Below, piece by piece: positions 45,361 to 56,396 of a stretch of 64,000 nucleotides of DNA (positions within the stretch are counted from its first letter, which is position 1; every line of letters begins with the position of its first letter). The stretch is from Phaseolus vulgaris. Taxonomy: Eukaryota; Streptophyta; Magnoliopsida; Fabales; Fabaceae. The stretch lies in contig NC_023749.2 in assembly GCF_000499845.2 (NCBI RefSeq), forward strand, positions 3,381,030 to 3,445,029. Reading direction: 5' to 3'. The position numbers and the translations under genes were made by a program. The notes under the pieces are model-generated. The model saw only the letters and a program-made list of their open reading frames with translations. It ran no database searches and had not been told where the DNA came from.

Positions 45361-45639
45361 ATGGGTTTTGGTTTAGCCGGTATGAGAAAGACGGCTCTTT
45401 CAGCTATCCAAGCATCTTCAAAAGCCATGGATGTGCCAAAGGGCTACCTTCCAGTCTATGTTGGAGAAAAAATGAAGCGGTTCTTCATCCCTGTATCATA
45501 TTTGAACCAACCTTCATTTCAAGATTTGTTGAGTCAAGCTGAAGAAGAATTTGGGTATAACCATCCAATGGGTGGTCTCACAATTCCTTGCAGAGAAGAT
45601 GTATTCTTAGATACCACTTCTAGCTTGAATAGGTGCTAG
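45361..45639 (+). CDS. SAUR-family protein, 92 aa
   Basis: [36 protein letters not shown] (Pro31 for Ala in the GYLAVYVG strand), [22 protein letters not shown]. The Pro in a core strand is unusual. The partner at 44306 is dead. Confidence 0.92.
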   Translation: MGFGLAGMRKTALSAIQASSKAMDVPKGYLPVYVGEKMKRFFIPVSYLNQPSFQDLLSQAEEEFGYNHPMGGLTIPCREDVFLDTTSSLNRC

Positions 45640-46520
45640 TTTCATGTTGATGATACTGACATAGATGTAGACTAAACTTGATCCATTCAGTTTTGTTATC
45701 TTAATTGGAAAGATTAAAAAATTGTTCATCCGAATGAGAAGTTTCCTACATTAACCTTTTTCTCACATATTTTGAGTTCATTTATCAATCTGTATAAGAA
45801 ATTAATTAGCTAAAAATAGGTTTATTTGGATCAACTAATTATTAATGTATCAAACTGAAATAAAATTACTATCAAAAAATTTATAACCAAGTTTAATAAA
45901 ATATAGCTAATTGTACAGAGAGGAAGAGGACAAAGATAAGTTTAAACTAAATGATTGATGTGATAGAAAAATAAAGAGAAAAGGTCAACTATGAAAAATA
46001 GAATTCTTCCTGAACCCGAATCGCTTTTGATTTCATTTGGCTCTGATATCTTCGTGATTGTAGTCACTGAAACATGGGTTGGCACAAGATCGAATTAGGA
46101 TTGAATCACTGACACATCGTTGTATTACTTTTTATTCTGGTTTGGGTTCAATTAGGATTGTTCATGCTCGTTTTGAGCCGAGAGATAGAGGCAATTTCAT
46201 AAGGGTTAGAGTTTTTTGGTTGGGTGATCTATGTAGGTTTTGATGTAAGACTTTGGTTTTTTATAGGATTGAAACATCCTAAAATGTTCTACATATATTT
46301 ATTCTTTTTGTCGATAAAAAAATAAAATCTGTTATGAGCTGGATTTTGTCAAAAGAATGTAGTCCTCTTTCATCTTAACAGCAAGCAACCTTTAAATACT
46401 CTCTACAATTCTAATTGGAGAAGGAACATAGTTATGGATAAACAGAAACAATTAGAAATTCATTTTGTTGTCACTACTCAAACATTTGGTAATAATTGTT
46501 ACAGATTAGAGAAGGCAAAA

Positions 46521-46770
46521 GGGTAGTGTACATATAGCTTTTAAGATTCTCTAGAAAATTGAGAAAACTGCTAAAGTCAGGAGAGTGTGTACATATGAAA
46601 TATCATGTGGTACTATCTTCAGTATATAAGCATAAAGTATGGTACAAGTGTGTAACCCCACCTTATCAAACAACAACCAACATGCAAGCCTCAACATGAA
46701 TCTAAGGTCTATTTCTGCATTAATCCTTATTCCATATTTTTGTGAACATGCTTTAGGTATGTCTTGTTCA
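46521..46770 (-). promoter_or_regulatory. Orphan left-arm SAUR promoter, coding region gone
   Basis: GGTAGTGTACATATAGC, then ATATCATGTGGTACTATCTT and GTGTAACCCCACCTTATC match left-arm promoters such as that of 6294. Immediately leftward (about 46516) the sequence is what normally lies 3' of the gene (GTTACAGATTAGAGAAG). The whole coding region is missing between these two points. Confidence 0.75.
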
Positions 46771-47170
46771 CGTGGATGATGTTGAAGCACAGCTGGATGC
46801 TACTTTTTGGCTGATGAATTATATCTCAGCAATAGCGAAAGATCATACATCTACTTTATTTCAATTGGATTCTGTTTGAAAGATGAGATTTGAACTATCT
46901 TTTACAACATGTCATATTGATCACTGAGAAAGTCCTACAAGGCCACACCACATGCCCTTGTCTCCCTGTTGGTCCCATGACTCACACCCCTTTCCCCTCA
47001 ATCATTGAACTATCCAACGATTCTTACAAACTTTTCATCTGTATATATATTGATGGCTTCAAGCATTTAGGACAACAAACACAACCAGCAGCATTTGAAC
47101 ATCAAAAACTAGCATCTTATTTACAATTATCTTTTCACAGCTTTCTCTTCCAAAGTATCAACACATAAAA
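46771..47170 (+). promoter_or_regulatory. Promoter of the 47171 SAUR
   Basis: TGTCTC 46959-46964, GGTCCCAT 46971-46978 and TATA 47041-47050: the cleanest soybean-type module on a plus-strand gene in the window. Confidence 0.75.
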
Positions 47171-47449
47171 ATGGGTTTTCGGTTACCTGGTATCAGAAAG
47201 GCAACCCTTGCTGCAATACAAGGATCTTCAAAAGTCTTGGATGTGCCAAAGGGCTACCTTGCAGTCTATGTTGGAGAGAAAATGAAACGGTTTGTGATCC
47301 CCGTATCATACTTGAACCAACCTTCATTTCAAGATCTGCTGAGTCAAGTTGAGGAAGAATTCGGGTATCACCATCCAATGGGTGGTCTCACAATTCCTTG
47401 CAGAGAAGATGTGTTCTTAGATACCACTTCTCGCTTGAATAGGTGCTAA
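47171..47449 (+). CDS. SAUR-family protein, 92 aa
   Basis: [70 protein letters not shown]. Conserved throughout. TTAGATG then TTTTTGTATC about 20-55 bases past the stop resembles DST. The divergent partner's coding region has been deleted. Confidence 0.94.
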   Translation: MGFRLPGIRKATLAAIQGSSKVLDVPKGYLAVYVGEKMKRFVIPVSYLNQPSFQDLLSQVEEEFGYHHPMGGLTIPCREDVFLDTTSRLNRC

Positions 47450-47559
47450 TCCCATGAAGATGAAACTGACTTAGATGTATACTAATTTTGACACATTTTT
47501 GTATCATAGTTTCTTACCTTTGAAAATATTCTCTCTCACTATTTTTGTTACCTTGGTCT

Positions 47560-48725
47560 CACATTTTCTCTTCATTTATCAGATTGAAAAATAGGCTTGA
47601 TGTTTTAAATTCTTCAAGAAAGAAAAACTGAACTTGTTTCTTAATCCTGTGGTAAAACAAAAAGTAAGAACTGTTTTCATTTATAAAGTTGATTCCCTTG
47701 TTGTAGAAAAAGAAAAGTTAAGGCTCGTAACTACAATATGGAAAAAATAATGATATGCAAGTATTTGAATCAGAGATACCCTGCGTTTATAAATTTGGTT
47801 ACAATTTATGACAAATCAAATTATATGATTCCAATAGATAAGAAGCCAAAGACTCAAGTAATAATGAGTGTTTGCTAATACTAAATGTAGTCTACTCAAA
47901 ATCAAAACATGTATCTTAGCATTTGCACAATACAACTTTTGAACATAAATAGTTGGACCTTGACTATTAAATATAATTTTTAACCTAATAATAAATAGGA
48001 ATCAAGGATTTAAGGTCGTTTAATGAGGGTATGGAAGGGATTGGAAAAGCTTGTAAGTTTTAGTTTTTTGGTGGGAAATCTTTTGAGAAAGTTAGGTATG
48101 TATATATTTTTTGTTTTTTTTTTTTTATGTATATGGGTTGGAGTGTCCTAATACTCCTTATTTATAATATTCTTTGTTGTTGATGGAGAAAAAAAAAATA
48201 GTGTCTCATGAAAAAGTGAAGGGGAAAGTTATGCTTGGAGCATCTCTAGCTTAATCTCAAAACTTTACAATCTTTAACTCCATATGGTGTTTTTTAGTCC
48301 TTTTTATTGAGAAGTTACTGTGCTTAAATTCAAAAAGGTAAGCACTACGAGAAAATTTGGTGCAAGTCTCACCTGACCTCGATTTTAAATAGGCAAAAAA
48401 AGATTGGTCGATCCTATATTAAACCTAAGAATCATTTTGACCTGATTTAAAAAAGAATAAAAAAAATTAAAAATAGTTCTAAATTTAAGAAAATAAAATG
48501 TATGTATCATTTAAAAAATAACTTATATAAATTAAATTAATTTCTACTTTTAAGTGTAGTAAATTGATATATAAATTCTAATATATATATATTAGTAAAG
48601 AAATATTATTTTCAAATCTTTAAAATTATAATTATTATTTTAAAAACATGTTACTCCATAAACTTACAAGTCAACTCTACTTATATCCCACTTGGGTTGA
48701 ATGCTAAAAACGCTCTAGATCTCAT
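47560..48725. other. Non-coding, retroelement-tail-like in part
   Basis: No gene. Around 48000-48195 the sequence (GGAGTGTCCTAATACTCC, then GTTGATGGAGAAAAAAAAAA) looks like a LINE 3' UTR with poly(A). The remainder is AT-rich and unrecognised. Confidence 0.35.
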
Positions 48726-48734
48726 CTTATAGCA

Positions 48735-49414
48735 GGGTATTTCTTTATGTACCCTACATTTTTTCTTCCTGCACCCTTACATTTTTCAAAATACCTAAAT
48801 TTTCCCTGACAGTTTTGGATGGTTCCAGAATATGGAGTGTTTCGTAAGCAAAACGTATTTCTGGAATAGGAAATTCAAAATAAATAAAAAAACATTTAGG
48901 AATACCATTTGTAGAATACAATTTTTTACTTCCATAATGGTAAATCTGAAATTCATAAAATATTCTCTAGAAAGGGTATTTTGAAATGGTTATGGATTTT
49001 CCTTTTTGAGAATAGGTTACGGACTACCATTTCTGAAATGTAATATGCATGCACTCCCTCATTTCATTATGAATTTGTCATTTCCAAAAATATTACGAAT
49101 TACCAATTTCATAAACAAAAAAACGAATCTTACCTTTCTTCTCTAACAAATACGGCTTCCAAAACCACCCACAAACTACTATAATGTCGCCAGAAAACAC
49201 ACATGTTTGTCTATGTCCACTTAGAACGCACTAAAATCACAAAAATCGCCCAAAATATTCATGGTCGCTTGCTCTGAATAGTGATAACAAAAATGGCAAA
49301 GGAGAAGGAGACGCTGCCCTTAGGTTCTTAAAACCTTACAGGGTTAATTTTATCAATTCACACTTTTGATAAGGTGTAGAAAGCAAAATGTAGGAGTACA
49401 GGAAGAAACACCCC
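48735..49414. mobile_element. MULE-type MITE, long copy (680 bp)
   Basis: Ends are imperfect inverted repeats (GGGTATTTCTTTATGTACCC at left; complement of TGTAGGAGTACAGGAAGAAA at right). Flanking 9-bp duplications CTTATAGCA (48726-48734) and CTTATAACA (49415-49423) differ by one base. No transposase is encoded. Confidence 0.75.
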
Positions 49415-49448
49415 CTTATAACAAGTTTCAATCTTCCATTAAATTATA

Positions 49449-49823
49449 GGAAGTTTCTTCCTGCACCCCTACATTTTTCTTCATGCACCCCTATATTCTT
49501 TAAAATATCAAAATTACCCTTTCACAGTTTTATGTGATTCCAGAATAGAATTTCCGTAAGAAAAAAGTGTTTGTGGAATAGGAGTTCCGTAAGTAAAGAG
49601 TGTTTTCGGAATAGAATATCTGCAAGACAAAAAGTCATTCTGAAATATCCTTTTTGGAATACATTTTTTTGATTTCTGGATTGGTATATCCAGAATTAAT
49701 AGAATGTGTTCCAGAAAATATGTTCTGGAAATATTTCAGAAAGAACAATCTAGAAGTTATTTTCAAAAGGATAAAACAGTTTTCTGCAGGAAGAAATTTG
49801 TTAGGGTGCAGGAAGAAACAGCC
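49449..49823. mobile_element. MULE-type MITE, 375 bp, with 9-bp target duplication
   Basis: Inverted termini GGAAGTTTCTTCCTGCACCC and GGGTGCAGGAAGAAACAGCC, flanked by perfect 9-bp duplications TAAATTATA (49440-49448 and 49824-49832). Paralogous unoccupied sites exist at about 9642-9650 and 2858-2866. TSD length and termini fit Mutator-like elements. Confidence 0.9.
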
Positions 49824-49832
49824 TAAATTATA

Positions 49833-50481
49833 TGATGTATTGTACTTTCCGTACCCTTCGTAAGGACGAGTGGTGCAAGCTGTTATGATAAAGAATTGCA
49901 TTGATTTTGATTGGAGACATTGTTGTGTGCAGCCATTGAATTGCATTGGAGCTCCAATCAGACAGCTAATATAAGGATAATTATCAACAATAGAAGTCAT
50001 TTCTTTTAGCTGTCATAAAACCATTGTAACGATGCACACATTATTTTGATCAATCCATGAATTGACCAAGAGATTTGATTCAGAAAGTGAATATGTGAGA
50101 TGTTTCCATTTCTTGAACAGAGGAAACATAGCATTACATTGGCTAAAATCATTAGATTTCTTTCCGCAAAAATCTCTTTCATTTTTAAGAAATAACTGTT
50201 TTGGCCGAGGCTTTCTATGTGCAAAGTAGGTCATTCACTCTAAAATCTTTAGTAAACACTGATTATGACCTACAAGACAACACCACATGGTTCATGAAAC
50301 CTTGTCCCTTACATAGTCCATCAACCATTCAATTCTTTAAAGAAGATTGTCCAAACATGCACTATATATACTCATTGCTGCACTCTCAACTAAAGTATCA
50401 GGCTTGAAGTATTTGTTTGTGACACAAGTTCTTGGAAATCACTCTATAGTTGAGTCAGTGGAGTAAAAATCAAGAGAAACC
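49833..50481 (+). promoter_or_regulatory. Upstream region of the 50482 SAUR
   Basis: TATA at 50362-50370. Patches of homology to the upstream region of the 2286 gene (GGTGCAAGCTGTTATGAT near 49872; ACCACATGGTTCATGA near 50282). No TGTCTC or GGTCCCAT module is apparent. Confidence 0.55.
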
Positions 50482-50742
50482 ATGGGTTTCCGTTTACTTG
50501 GTGCTAGAAGAGCAAGACAAGCTGCATCAAATGGTGAAGAGGTTCCAAAAGGGTATCTTGCAGTGTATGTTGGAGAAAAAATGAAGCGGTTCATGATTCC
50601 AATTGGATACTTGAACCAACCTTCATTTCAGGACTTGCTAAGCTTAGCAGAAGAAGAATTTGGATACCATCATCCCATGGGTGGCCTTACAATTCCTTGC
50701 AAGGAAGATGTCTTCTTAAATATCATGTCAGCTATCTCTTGA
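50482..50742 (+). CDS. SAUR-family protein, 86 aa
   Basis: [74 protein letters not shown], tail MSAIS. The short N-terminus and GARR signature pair it with the gene at 2026, 48 kb away in opposite orientation. Confidence 0.93.
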   Translation: MGFRLLGARRARQAASNGEEVPKGYLAVYVGEKMKRFMIPIGYLNQPSFQDLLSLAEEEFGYHHPMGGLTIPCKEDVFLNIMSAIS

Positions 50743-50779
50743 ATAGTTCTGGACAAAGATATAGTATTTAGTTCAAACA

Positions 50780-52050
50780 AACAATTTTGCAAAAAAATGT
50801 GAAGGAACGAATGTTACTCGTTTCATTGATTGGTTTACTGAGGAATTTAAATATATACACACTCATTGTGTTTGAGGAATTGTTTTGTTGTGCATACAAC
50901 CTTACCATTTTAGCACTTAAACATTTGTTTTTATTGTTGTAATTGAGGTTTCACTTTTTTGTGTATATTCATCCAAAAGTTCGGTCTTCTTGTTTTTTAA
51001 TGACATAGTCCAAATATTTTAAGGGACTCTCCAAGTCACATCCTAAGGATCTAACCTTAAATTTGCAATCCATCCTCTTTCCCATGGTTCTTATTCAAAT
51101 TTAGAAGCTCAAGCTCCTTCGTTCTTTTGGATTACATTGGTTCAATTGGGTAGTGATATACAACGTATACTAAAATTTTGTAAATTATACATCTAGTTCA
51201 AGAAAGGTATAAGATATATACTCAATTATTGGTGAAGTGCAAAAACATATGCAGCTGGATCTTAATATGTCTCTTGCAAAAATCACAATGAGATGGAGGT
51301 TGCGTCATATGTACAGGGAGGAAGAGTCACAATAGCAAGGCTGTTTCAAAATCAGAACATCTGTGATTTTGGTCATGTTGATCTACAAATGCATAATCCC
51401 GAAGGAGAAAAGATTCAAAGATAGACGCTTTTGTAGTTTTGGGTATGGAAGATCAAGAGATTATGCAGTATCCATACTACAAGTGTTGAAGGATTCTTAC
51501 AATCTTGATGTAATGTGCATGGTACATCATGTTTATGGATTGGAACATCCCAAGGACTCCATTTAATTAATTTATTATTGTTGATTAAAAACATTATAAT
51601 TCCAATAACTGAAGTACAGTAGCTTGTTTTATTGTAAACACGCATTTGTTTTGAATCATCATAATAATTCCAAGCATAGAGTAGCTCTTCTTGCTGAATC
51701 AGTAAGTTTCAAAGTGGTCAAAATAATGTGGAACTACACTTAATTTAGTTTAAAACATTAGAACGTTGAATTATTATAAATGGTTATTCGCTGATGTATC
51801 CAATTATGAATTGTCTTCAATTTCGGGCACCCAGGGAGACCAACTAAAACAGTAACAACCAATCCAACCCAGACTCTGAACCCAACAAGCATGAATAGCT
51901 TGGGAATAGAACTTGTGACGGTTAGATCGAGTACATACTACTATACCAAAAGTTATAGTTAATAATGGGGTGCAACTCTTTCTACTTAAGAACATAACAA
52001 TTCAAGTATCAGGATTTGATTGTAACTTGGTCCACTTAACCTATGCCACG
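50780..52050. other. Non-coding intergenic stretch
   Basis: No gene. Around 51360-51600 a transposon 3' tail is possible (GGAACATCCCAAGGACTCC, then GTTGATTAAAAAC), but evidence is thin. Confidence 0.3.
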
Positions 52051-52064
52051 GGACAATTGATGCA

Positions 52065-52343
52065 TTACAACCCACTCAATCTATAATCTATATGTTGGAA
52101 GACATTTTTGCTGCAAGGAATTGTGACACCATCCATGGAATGATCGTTTCCAAACTCGTCCTTGGATTGACTCAACAAGTCTTGCAAAGAAGGTTGATTC
52201 AAGTATGATATAGGAATTGCAAACAGCTTCGTTCTCTCTCCAACATAGATTACAAGAAAGCCCTTTGGCATGTCAACCGCTTTTGAAGATGCTTGGTTTG
52301 CAGCTAATGTTGCAATTAGGATATGTGGTAAATGAAAACCCAT
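52065..52343 (-). CDS. Diverged SAUR-family protein, 92 aa
   Basis: Open over full length but drifting: [69 protein letters not shown]. Lost family residues include Arg40 (Leu), Phe52 (Leu), Tyr66 (Asn), Pro69 and Gly71 (SMDG for PMGG). A leftward TATA-like stretch lies at 52417-52424. It has no partner. Either it is under relaxed selection or it has a changed role. Confidence 0.8.
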   Translation of the reverse strand: MGFHLPHILIATLAANQASSKAVDMPKGFLVIYVGERTKLFAIPISYLNQPSLQDLLSQSKDEFGNDHSMDGVTIPCSKNVFQHIDYRLSGL

Positions 52344-52429
52344 TGTATATGTGTTGGGACTTCCTTATGGGTTTTTTGAATTTTTAATACTTCGAATGAA
52401 TTATGTTGCTCCTGGATATATAGATTGAT

Positions 52430-53220
52430 ATGATAGTTAACAGGATATGAAAGAAACAATTGGCTACAACAGTTATGGGTGAAGGAGGTCTACCAGATAG
52501 GAGTAATGGAACCAACTGAGATACAAGGGCATATAGTGTTATGTCGGAGTACTTTCTCAAAAATCAACGTACCATGTTGTGATAATTAAGATAATACAAT
52601 CCCACCCTCTAGAGTAAAGGTCAACAGATTTCTCAACCTGAAAGGAACATATATCTATGAAAAAGAAAAACTACTTGGATCATCTTGACAATTATCAAAG
52701 GAAGACCCAGCAGCTAACATAATGTATGCAAATTTCTGGCTGTGTTGATTAAAATTTCCTTCCAAAAAAATGTAGCTAATGTGTTAGTATTGAATCTCTT
52801 CTAACCTCCAAAAACTATTTCTGAGCTATCAATCTGGTCTGCTAAAGGTTTACTGGTTGCTAACTGTCACTCTTACATTAGTTGGTATATATGTGTGTGT
52901 ATATAATTTTCCCTTGCCCTTGTTAGGAATTATGTGTTCTGTTCTTGCTTTTAAACTTCTTAAAATAAAGTCTAGTTTCTTTTTCTTTGCAGCAATCAAG
53001 TGTGCTCGTACAGGGAATGAAACATTGTTACAAATAAACATAAAATGCAGACGAGAAGCTTGAGAAAAAATTCATTCTTGATGAGAATAAAAAATTATAT
53101 ATTGTGATATTTTCAATCTGATGATTTTTCATTTCCTCATTTCTTGAGAAAGGGAGCTCTTTACAAATTGAGAAGATGCCTAATGTACAAAAATGTCAAT
53201 TCTAGTCTATGTCAGCCTCC
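52430..53220. other. Intergenic stretch
   Basis: 52495-52540 holds a decayed left-arm module (GGAACCAACTGAGATACAAG against GGGACCAACTGAGAGACAAG at 59355). No gene is seen. Confidence 0.45.
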
Positions 53221-53233
53221 TAAGGTGTGAGAT

Positions 53234-53512
53234 TTATTGTCCATTCAAGCAAGAAGTTATATGTTGGAAGACATCTTCACTGCAAGGAATTGTGAGGCCA
53301 CCCATGGGATGCTCATATCCATACTCTTCCTCAACTTGACTCAATAAGTTCTGGAATGAAGGTTGGTTCAAGTATGACACAGGGATCATGAACCGCTTCA
53401 TTTTCTCTCCAACATAGACTGCAAGGTAGCCCTTTGGTGCATCCACCGCTTTTGAAGATGTCTGATTGGCTGCAAATAATATCTTTCTGATACCAGGTAA
53501 ACGGAAACCCAT
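53234..53512 (-). CDS. SAUR-family protein, 92 aa (type-3 left gene)
   Basis: [36 protein letters not shown] (Ala for Val25), [31 protein letters not shown]. Partner at 54502; ATG-to-ATG 990 bp, longer than in the core array. Confidence 0.93.
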   Translation of the reverse strand: MGFRLPGIRKILFAANQTSSKAVDAPKGYLAVYVGEKMKRFMIPVSYLNQPSFQNLLSQVEEEYGYEHPMGGLTIPCSEDVFQHITSCLNGQ

Positions 53513-54501
53513 TGCTGTATTGATGTGTTAGAAACTTGAGAAGGGAATGTGTTGAGAAAAGTCTTCAAAACAAGCTTTTGAATTTTGAATGCTTTAGGAG
53601 GTGAATGATTTGAGTCCAAATGCTTGTATCCATGAATATATATAGATAAAAGGTTATGTAATAAACCACTTGACACATGAGTTATTGGTGAAATAAGGAT
53701 ATGAGATAGGAATAATGGGACCAAATAAGAGACAAGGAACATGGTGTTTTCTCCGAGGATTTATATCAAGAATCAACGTAACATGTATCTATGAAAGAAA
53801 GTCTAATTGAATCATGTTAAGATGTCACACTCATTGAGGGGGCCAGAAACTTCATTTATGCAAAATTCATCCTGTATTGCTTACAATTTGGCATACACAA
53901 AATATGTGGTTCACACAGTGTCTCATGATCATACATTCTGTGTTGGTTCTCTTCTTATCTCTACTGATTCAGAGCTAGCTCAAGCCTCAACATTTACAGG
54001 TTGCTATGTCACCATGATATTAGTTGGTACATGGTAGATATATATCAACAGCATTATAATCTTACTTAAAGAAACATGTGAGATGTCTAAAGTATGTCTA
54101 CTACATGTTTATCATTGATGTAGATAGATCCCAATAAGTATTCAATAGTTAAGTTTCACCTTTGCAAATTTCAAGTGGGAAATTCTGTTGGCCACTATCT
54201 GAGAAAGTAGGGATGTGGGGTTATGCTTATGCACTTCCACTTATCCATGAAAGAGGTCTAAGACAATACCATGTGATCCCCTGTCCTTCCCTTGACCCCA
54301 TCACATCCTTGTCAATCATTCATTGTGGAATTAGATTGCAGTTGCAGCGTTCCCATTAGGGACTATATATACACTATTTCTTGCATCCTCAAGCAACACA
54401 ACTCATTTGCATCCTCAAGCATCAGAATTCAAATAATTATTTCTCATACAAGTCTTTTGACATCACTTAGCAGATTATTTGTTTGTGGTGCAACAAAAAC
54501 A
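53513..54501. promoter_or_regulatory. Divergent promoter of the 53512/54502 SAUR pair
   Basis: The left gene has the module on its strand: GGTCCCAT (as ATGGGACC 53715-53722) and TGTCTC (GAGACA 53729-53734), TATA 53635-53645. The right gene has TATA 54363-54372 and only a degenerate CTGTCCTTCC stretch near 54281. Confidence 0.7.
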
Positions 54502-54783
54502 ATGGCTTTTCGCATCCCAAGTATTATTAGACAAGCATCATTTTCTACTGCGAAAACAACTCGCAAGGGACTTGAAGTCCCAAAAGGCTATCTTGCAATC
54601 TATGTTGGAGATAAGATGAGGCGGTTCATGATTCCAGTATCATTTTTGAATCAACCTTCATTTCAACAATTGCTAAGTCTATCAGAAGAAGAATTTGGAT
54701 ATGATCATCCAACTGGAGGTCTCACAATTCCATGCAAGGAGGATGAGTTCCTAAACGTTATCTCTCAATTGAATGAGCAGTAA
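54502..54783 (+). CDS. SAUR-family protein, 93 aa (type-3 right gene)
   Basis: Start at [14 protein letters not shown] (54502), the MGF-equivalent position; the upstream in-frame extension crosses the TATA. Core [56 protein letters not shown] for HPMGG, EDEF for EDVF and SFQQLL mark this subtype, shared with 57368. Confidence 0.93.
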   Translation: MAFRIPSIIRQASFSTAKTTRKGLEVPKGYLAIYVGDKMRRFMIPVSFLNQPSFQQLLSLSEEEFGYDHPTGGLTIPCKEDEFLNVISQLNEQ

Positions 54784-54794
54784 ATCATGCTATT

Positions 54795-54828
54795 GGAAAG
54801 TGAGTAGATTAGATGAGGCAAATTTGTA
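54795..54828 (+). promoter_or_regulatory. DST-like mRNA instability element
   Basis: GGA (54795-54797), GTAGATT (54804-54810) and GTA (54826-54828) in the order and spacing of the DST element of SAUR 3' UTRs. Confidence 0.55.
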
Positions 54829-54839
54829 TAGAAGGCACT

Positions 54840-56100
54840 TTCTTTTATTGTGTAAATCCATTGGAAGTTGAAACAGGTTCCATAATGAGAATACAGCAGT
54901 AGATATTGTTTAAATACTTTTTCCTTTCACCAAATACCAATGAATTTCAATATGATTATCAAATATCTTCTGATATACAACATGCTATCAGCATATATTA
55001 CTATTAGAGATTAAGTGGAGAAACTCTATTGGATATATTATCAAAACTTCATATTGGTTGGTACTGCTTCCCTGTTGTAATTTCAATACTCATCCTTGAG
55101 CCAAACAAGGAAGCCACAATACATTTGTCCTGAAACAGTTTGTTTCTAGAATTTTCAATAAATTTAAGGCTCATTCAGTTCCTGCTTTAACCGCCACATT
55201 ATCATTTGCCAAGTATTCAATTTTTCTGTTTGCCTAGACTGGCAGCTCTATTTCTATGCCTGAAAAAAAAAAGCTTTTTGGTGGACAGAAAATCACACCC
55301 AATCCACAGTTTCAATGAGTATTAGAATAGTAACATTGTGCTATTATCCATGGTCAACTATTTCCACAGATTTAGGGTATGCTAAGGCCATTGACATTTT
55401 GCACCTGCTTCTCAAAATTGTAATTTCGTATGTATACTTATTAATATAATATATTTTAACTTTTTCCCAAATAAATTAGCTCCCTCTTTGGTCCTAGAAA
55501 AAATAATTTTCTCTATTGATCAGAATCATCTGTTCTGTTCCTGCTTTTAATTCTTTAAGAACAAAGTCTAGTATTTTACTGCATGATTGCTCATACACTA
55601 AGAAGCACAGATATAATACATCCGATATGACGATATGCTTATTTTGAAAATAACATGATACGATACTTTTACAGTTACTTATTTAAAAATGTATAAAAAT
55701 ATTCTTAAAACAGAATGAATATATAATTGCAATTGTGCAGATCCAAATTAAAATCACATTTCTTAGACATCAAAATAAAAAATGGTAAATCATTGTCATC
55801 ATAAAAGTATTAATGTTTCATAGATTGGATATTTCATCGATGAGTATTGGTAAAGTATACTAAAACGGATATTGGAGGATCAAAGCTCATAGAGGAGCAA
55901 GGGAGCACTGTAACTAATAAATAGAAAACTCAGAGGAGATGCTTCAAGCTTGAGCAGTTAAATTCTTCTTGAACAAAAAAATGATATACTTTGATTTTAT
56001 CAATCTGATGATCTTTCTTCACCCTAATTCTTGAGGAAGAGAGAAATTTACAAGTTGAGAAGATGCCTAACATACAAAAATGTCACTTCTAATCTATGTC
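54840..56100. other. Non-coding intergenic stretch
   Basis: No gene or repeat recognised; AT-rich. Confidence 0.4.
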
Positions 56101-56117
56101 ATCCACCTATGTGAGAT

Positions 56118-56396
56118 TTATTGTCCATTCAAGCCAGAAATTATACGTTGGAATACATCTTCGCTGCAAGGAATTGTAAGGCCACCCATGGGATGATCAT
56201 ATCCAAACTCTTCCTCAGCTTGACTCAACAAATCTTGGAATGAAGGTTGGTTCAAGTATGACACGGGGATCATGGAACGCTTCATTTTCTCTCCAACATA
56301 GACAGCAAGATAGCCCTTGGGCACATCCACCACTTTTGAAGATGCTTGATTTGCTGCAAATAATGTCTTTCTGGTACCGGGTAAACGAAAGCCCAT
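56118..56396 (-). CDS. SAUR-family protein, 92 aa (type-3 left gene)
   Basis: [36 protein letters not shown]: the residue after KR is Ser where every other full-length member has Phe (F41 of FVIP/FMIP). Otherwise complete to GLNGQ. Partner at 57368, ATG-to-ATG 972 bp. Confidence 0.93.
   Translation of the reverse strand: MGFRLPGTRKTLFAANQASSKVVDVPKGYLAVYVGEKMKRSMIPVSYLNQPSFQDLLSQAEEEFGYDHPMGGLTIPCSEDVFQRIISGLNGQ

Noticed and set aside
51363..51566. 67-aa plus-strand frame with KRFKDRRFCSFGYGRSRD
   Set aside because: Briefly suggested an RNA-binding (RRM-like) or LINE ORF piece, but no motif order could be confirmed.
54292..54501. In-frame extension upstream of the 54502 SAUR (also 57245 for 57368 and 4474-4611 for 4473)
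   Set aside because: Same reason: it includes the TATA region. The MAFR/MGFR start fits the family length.
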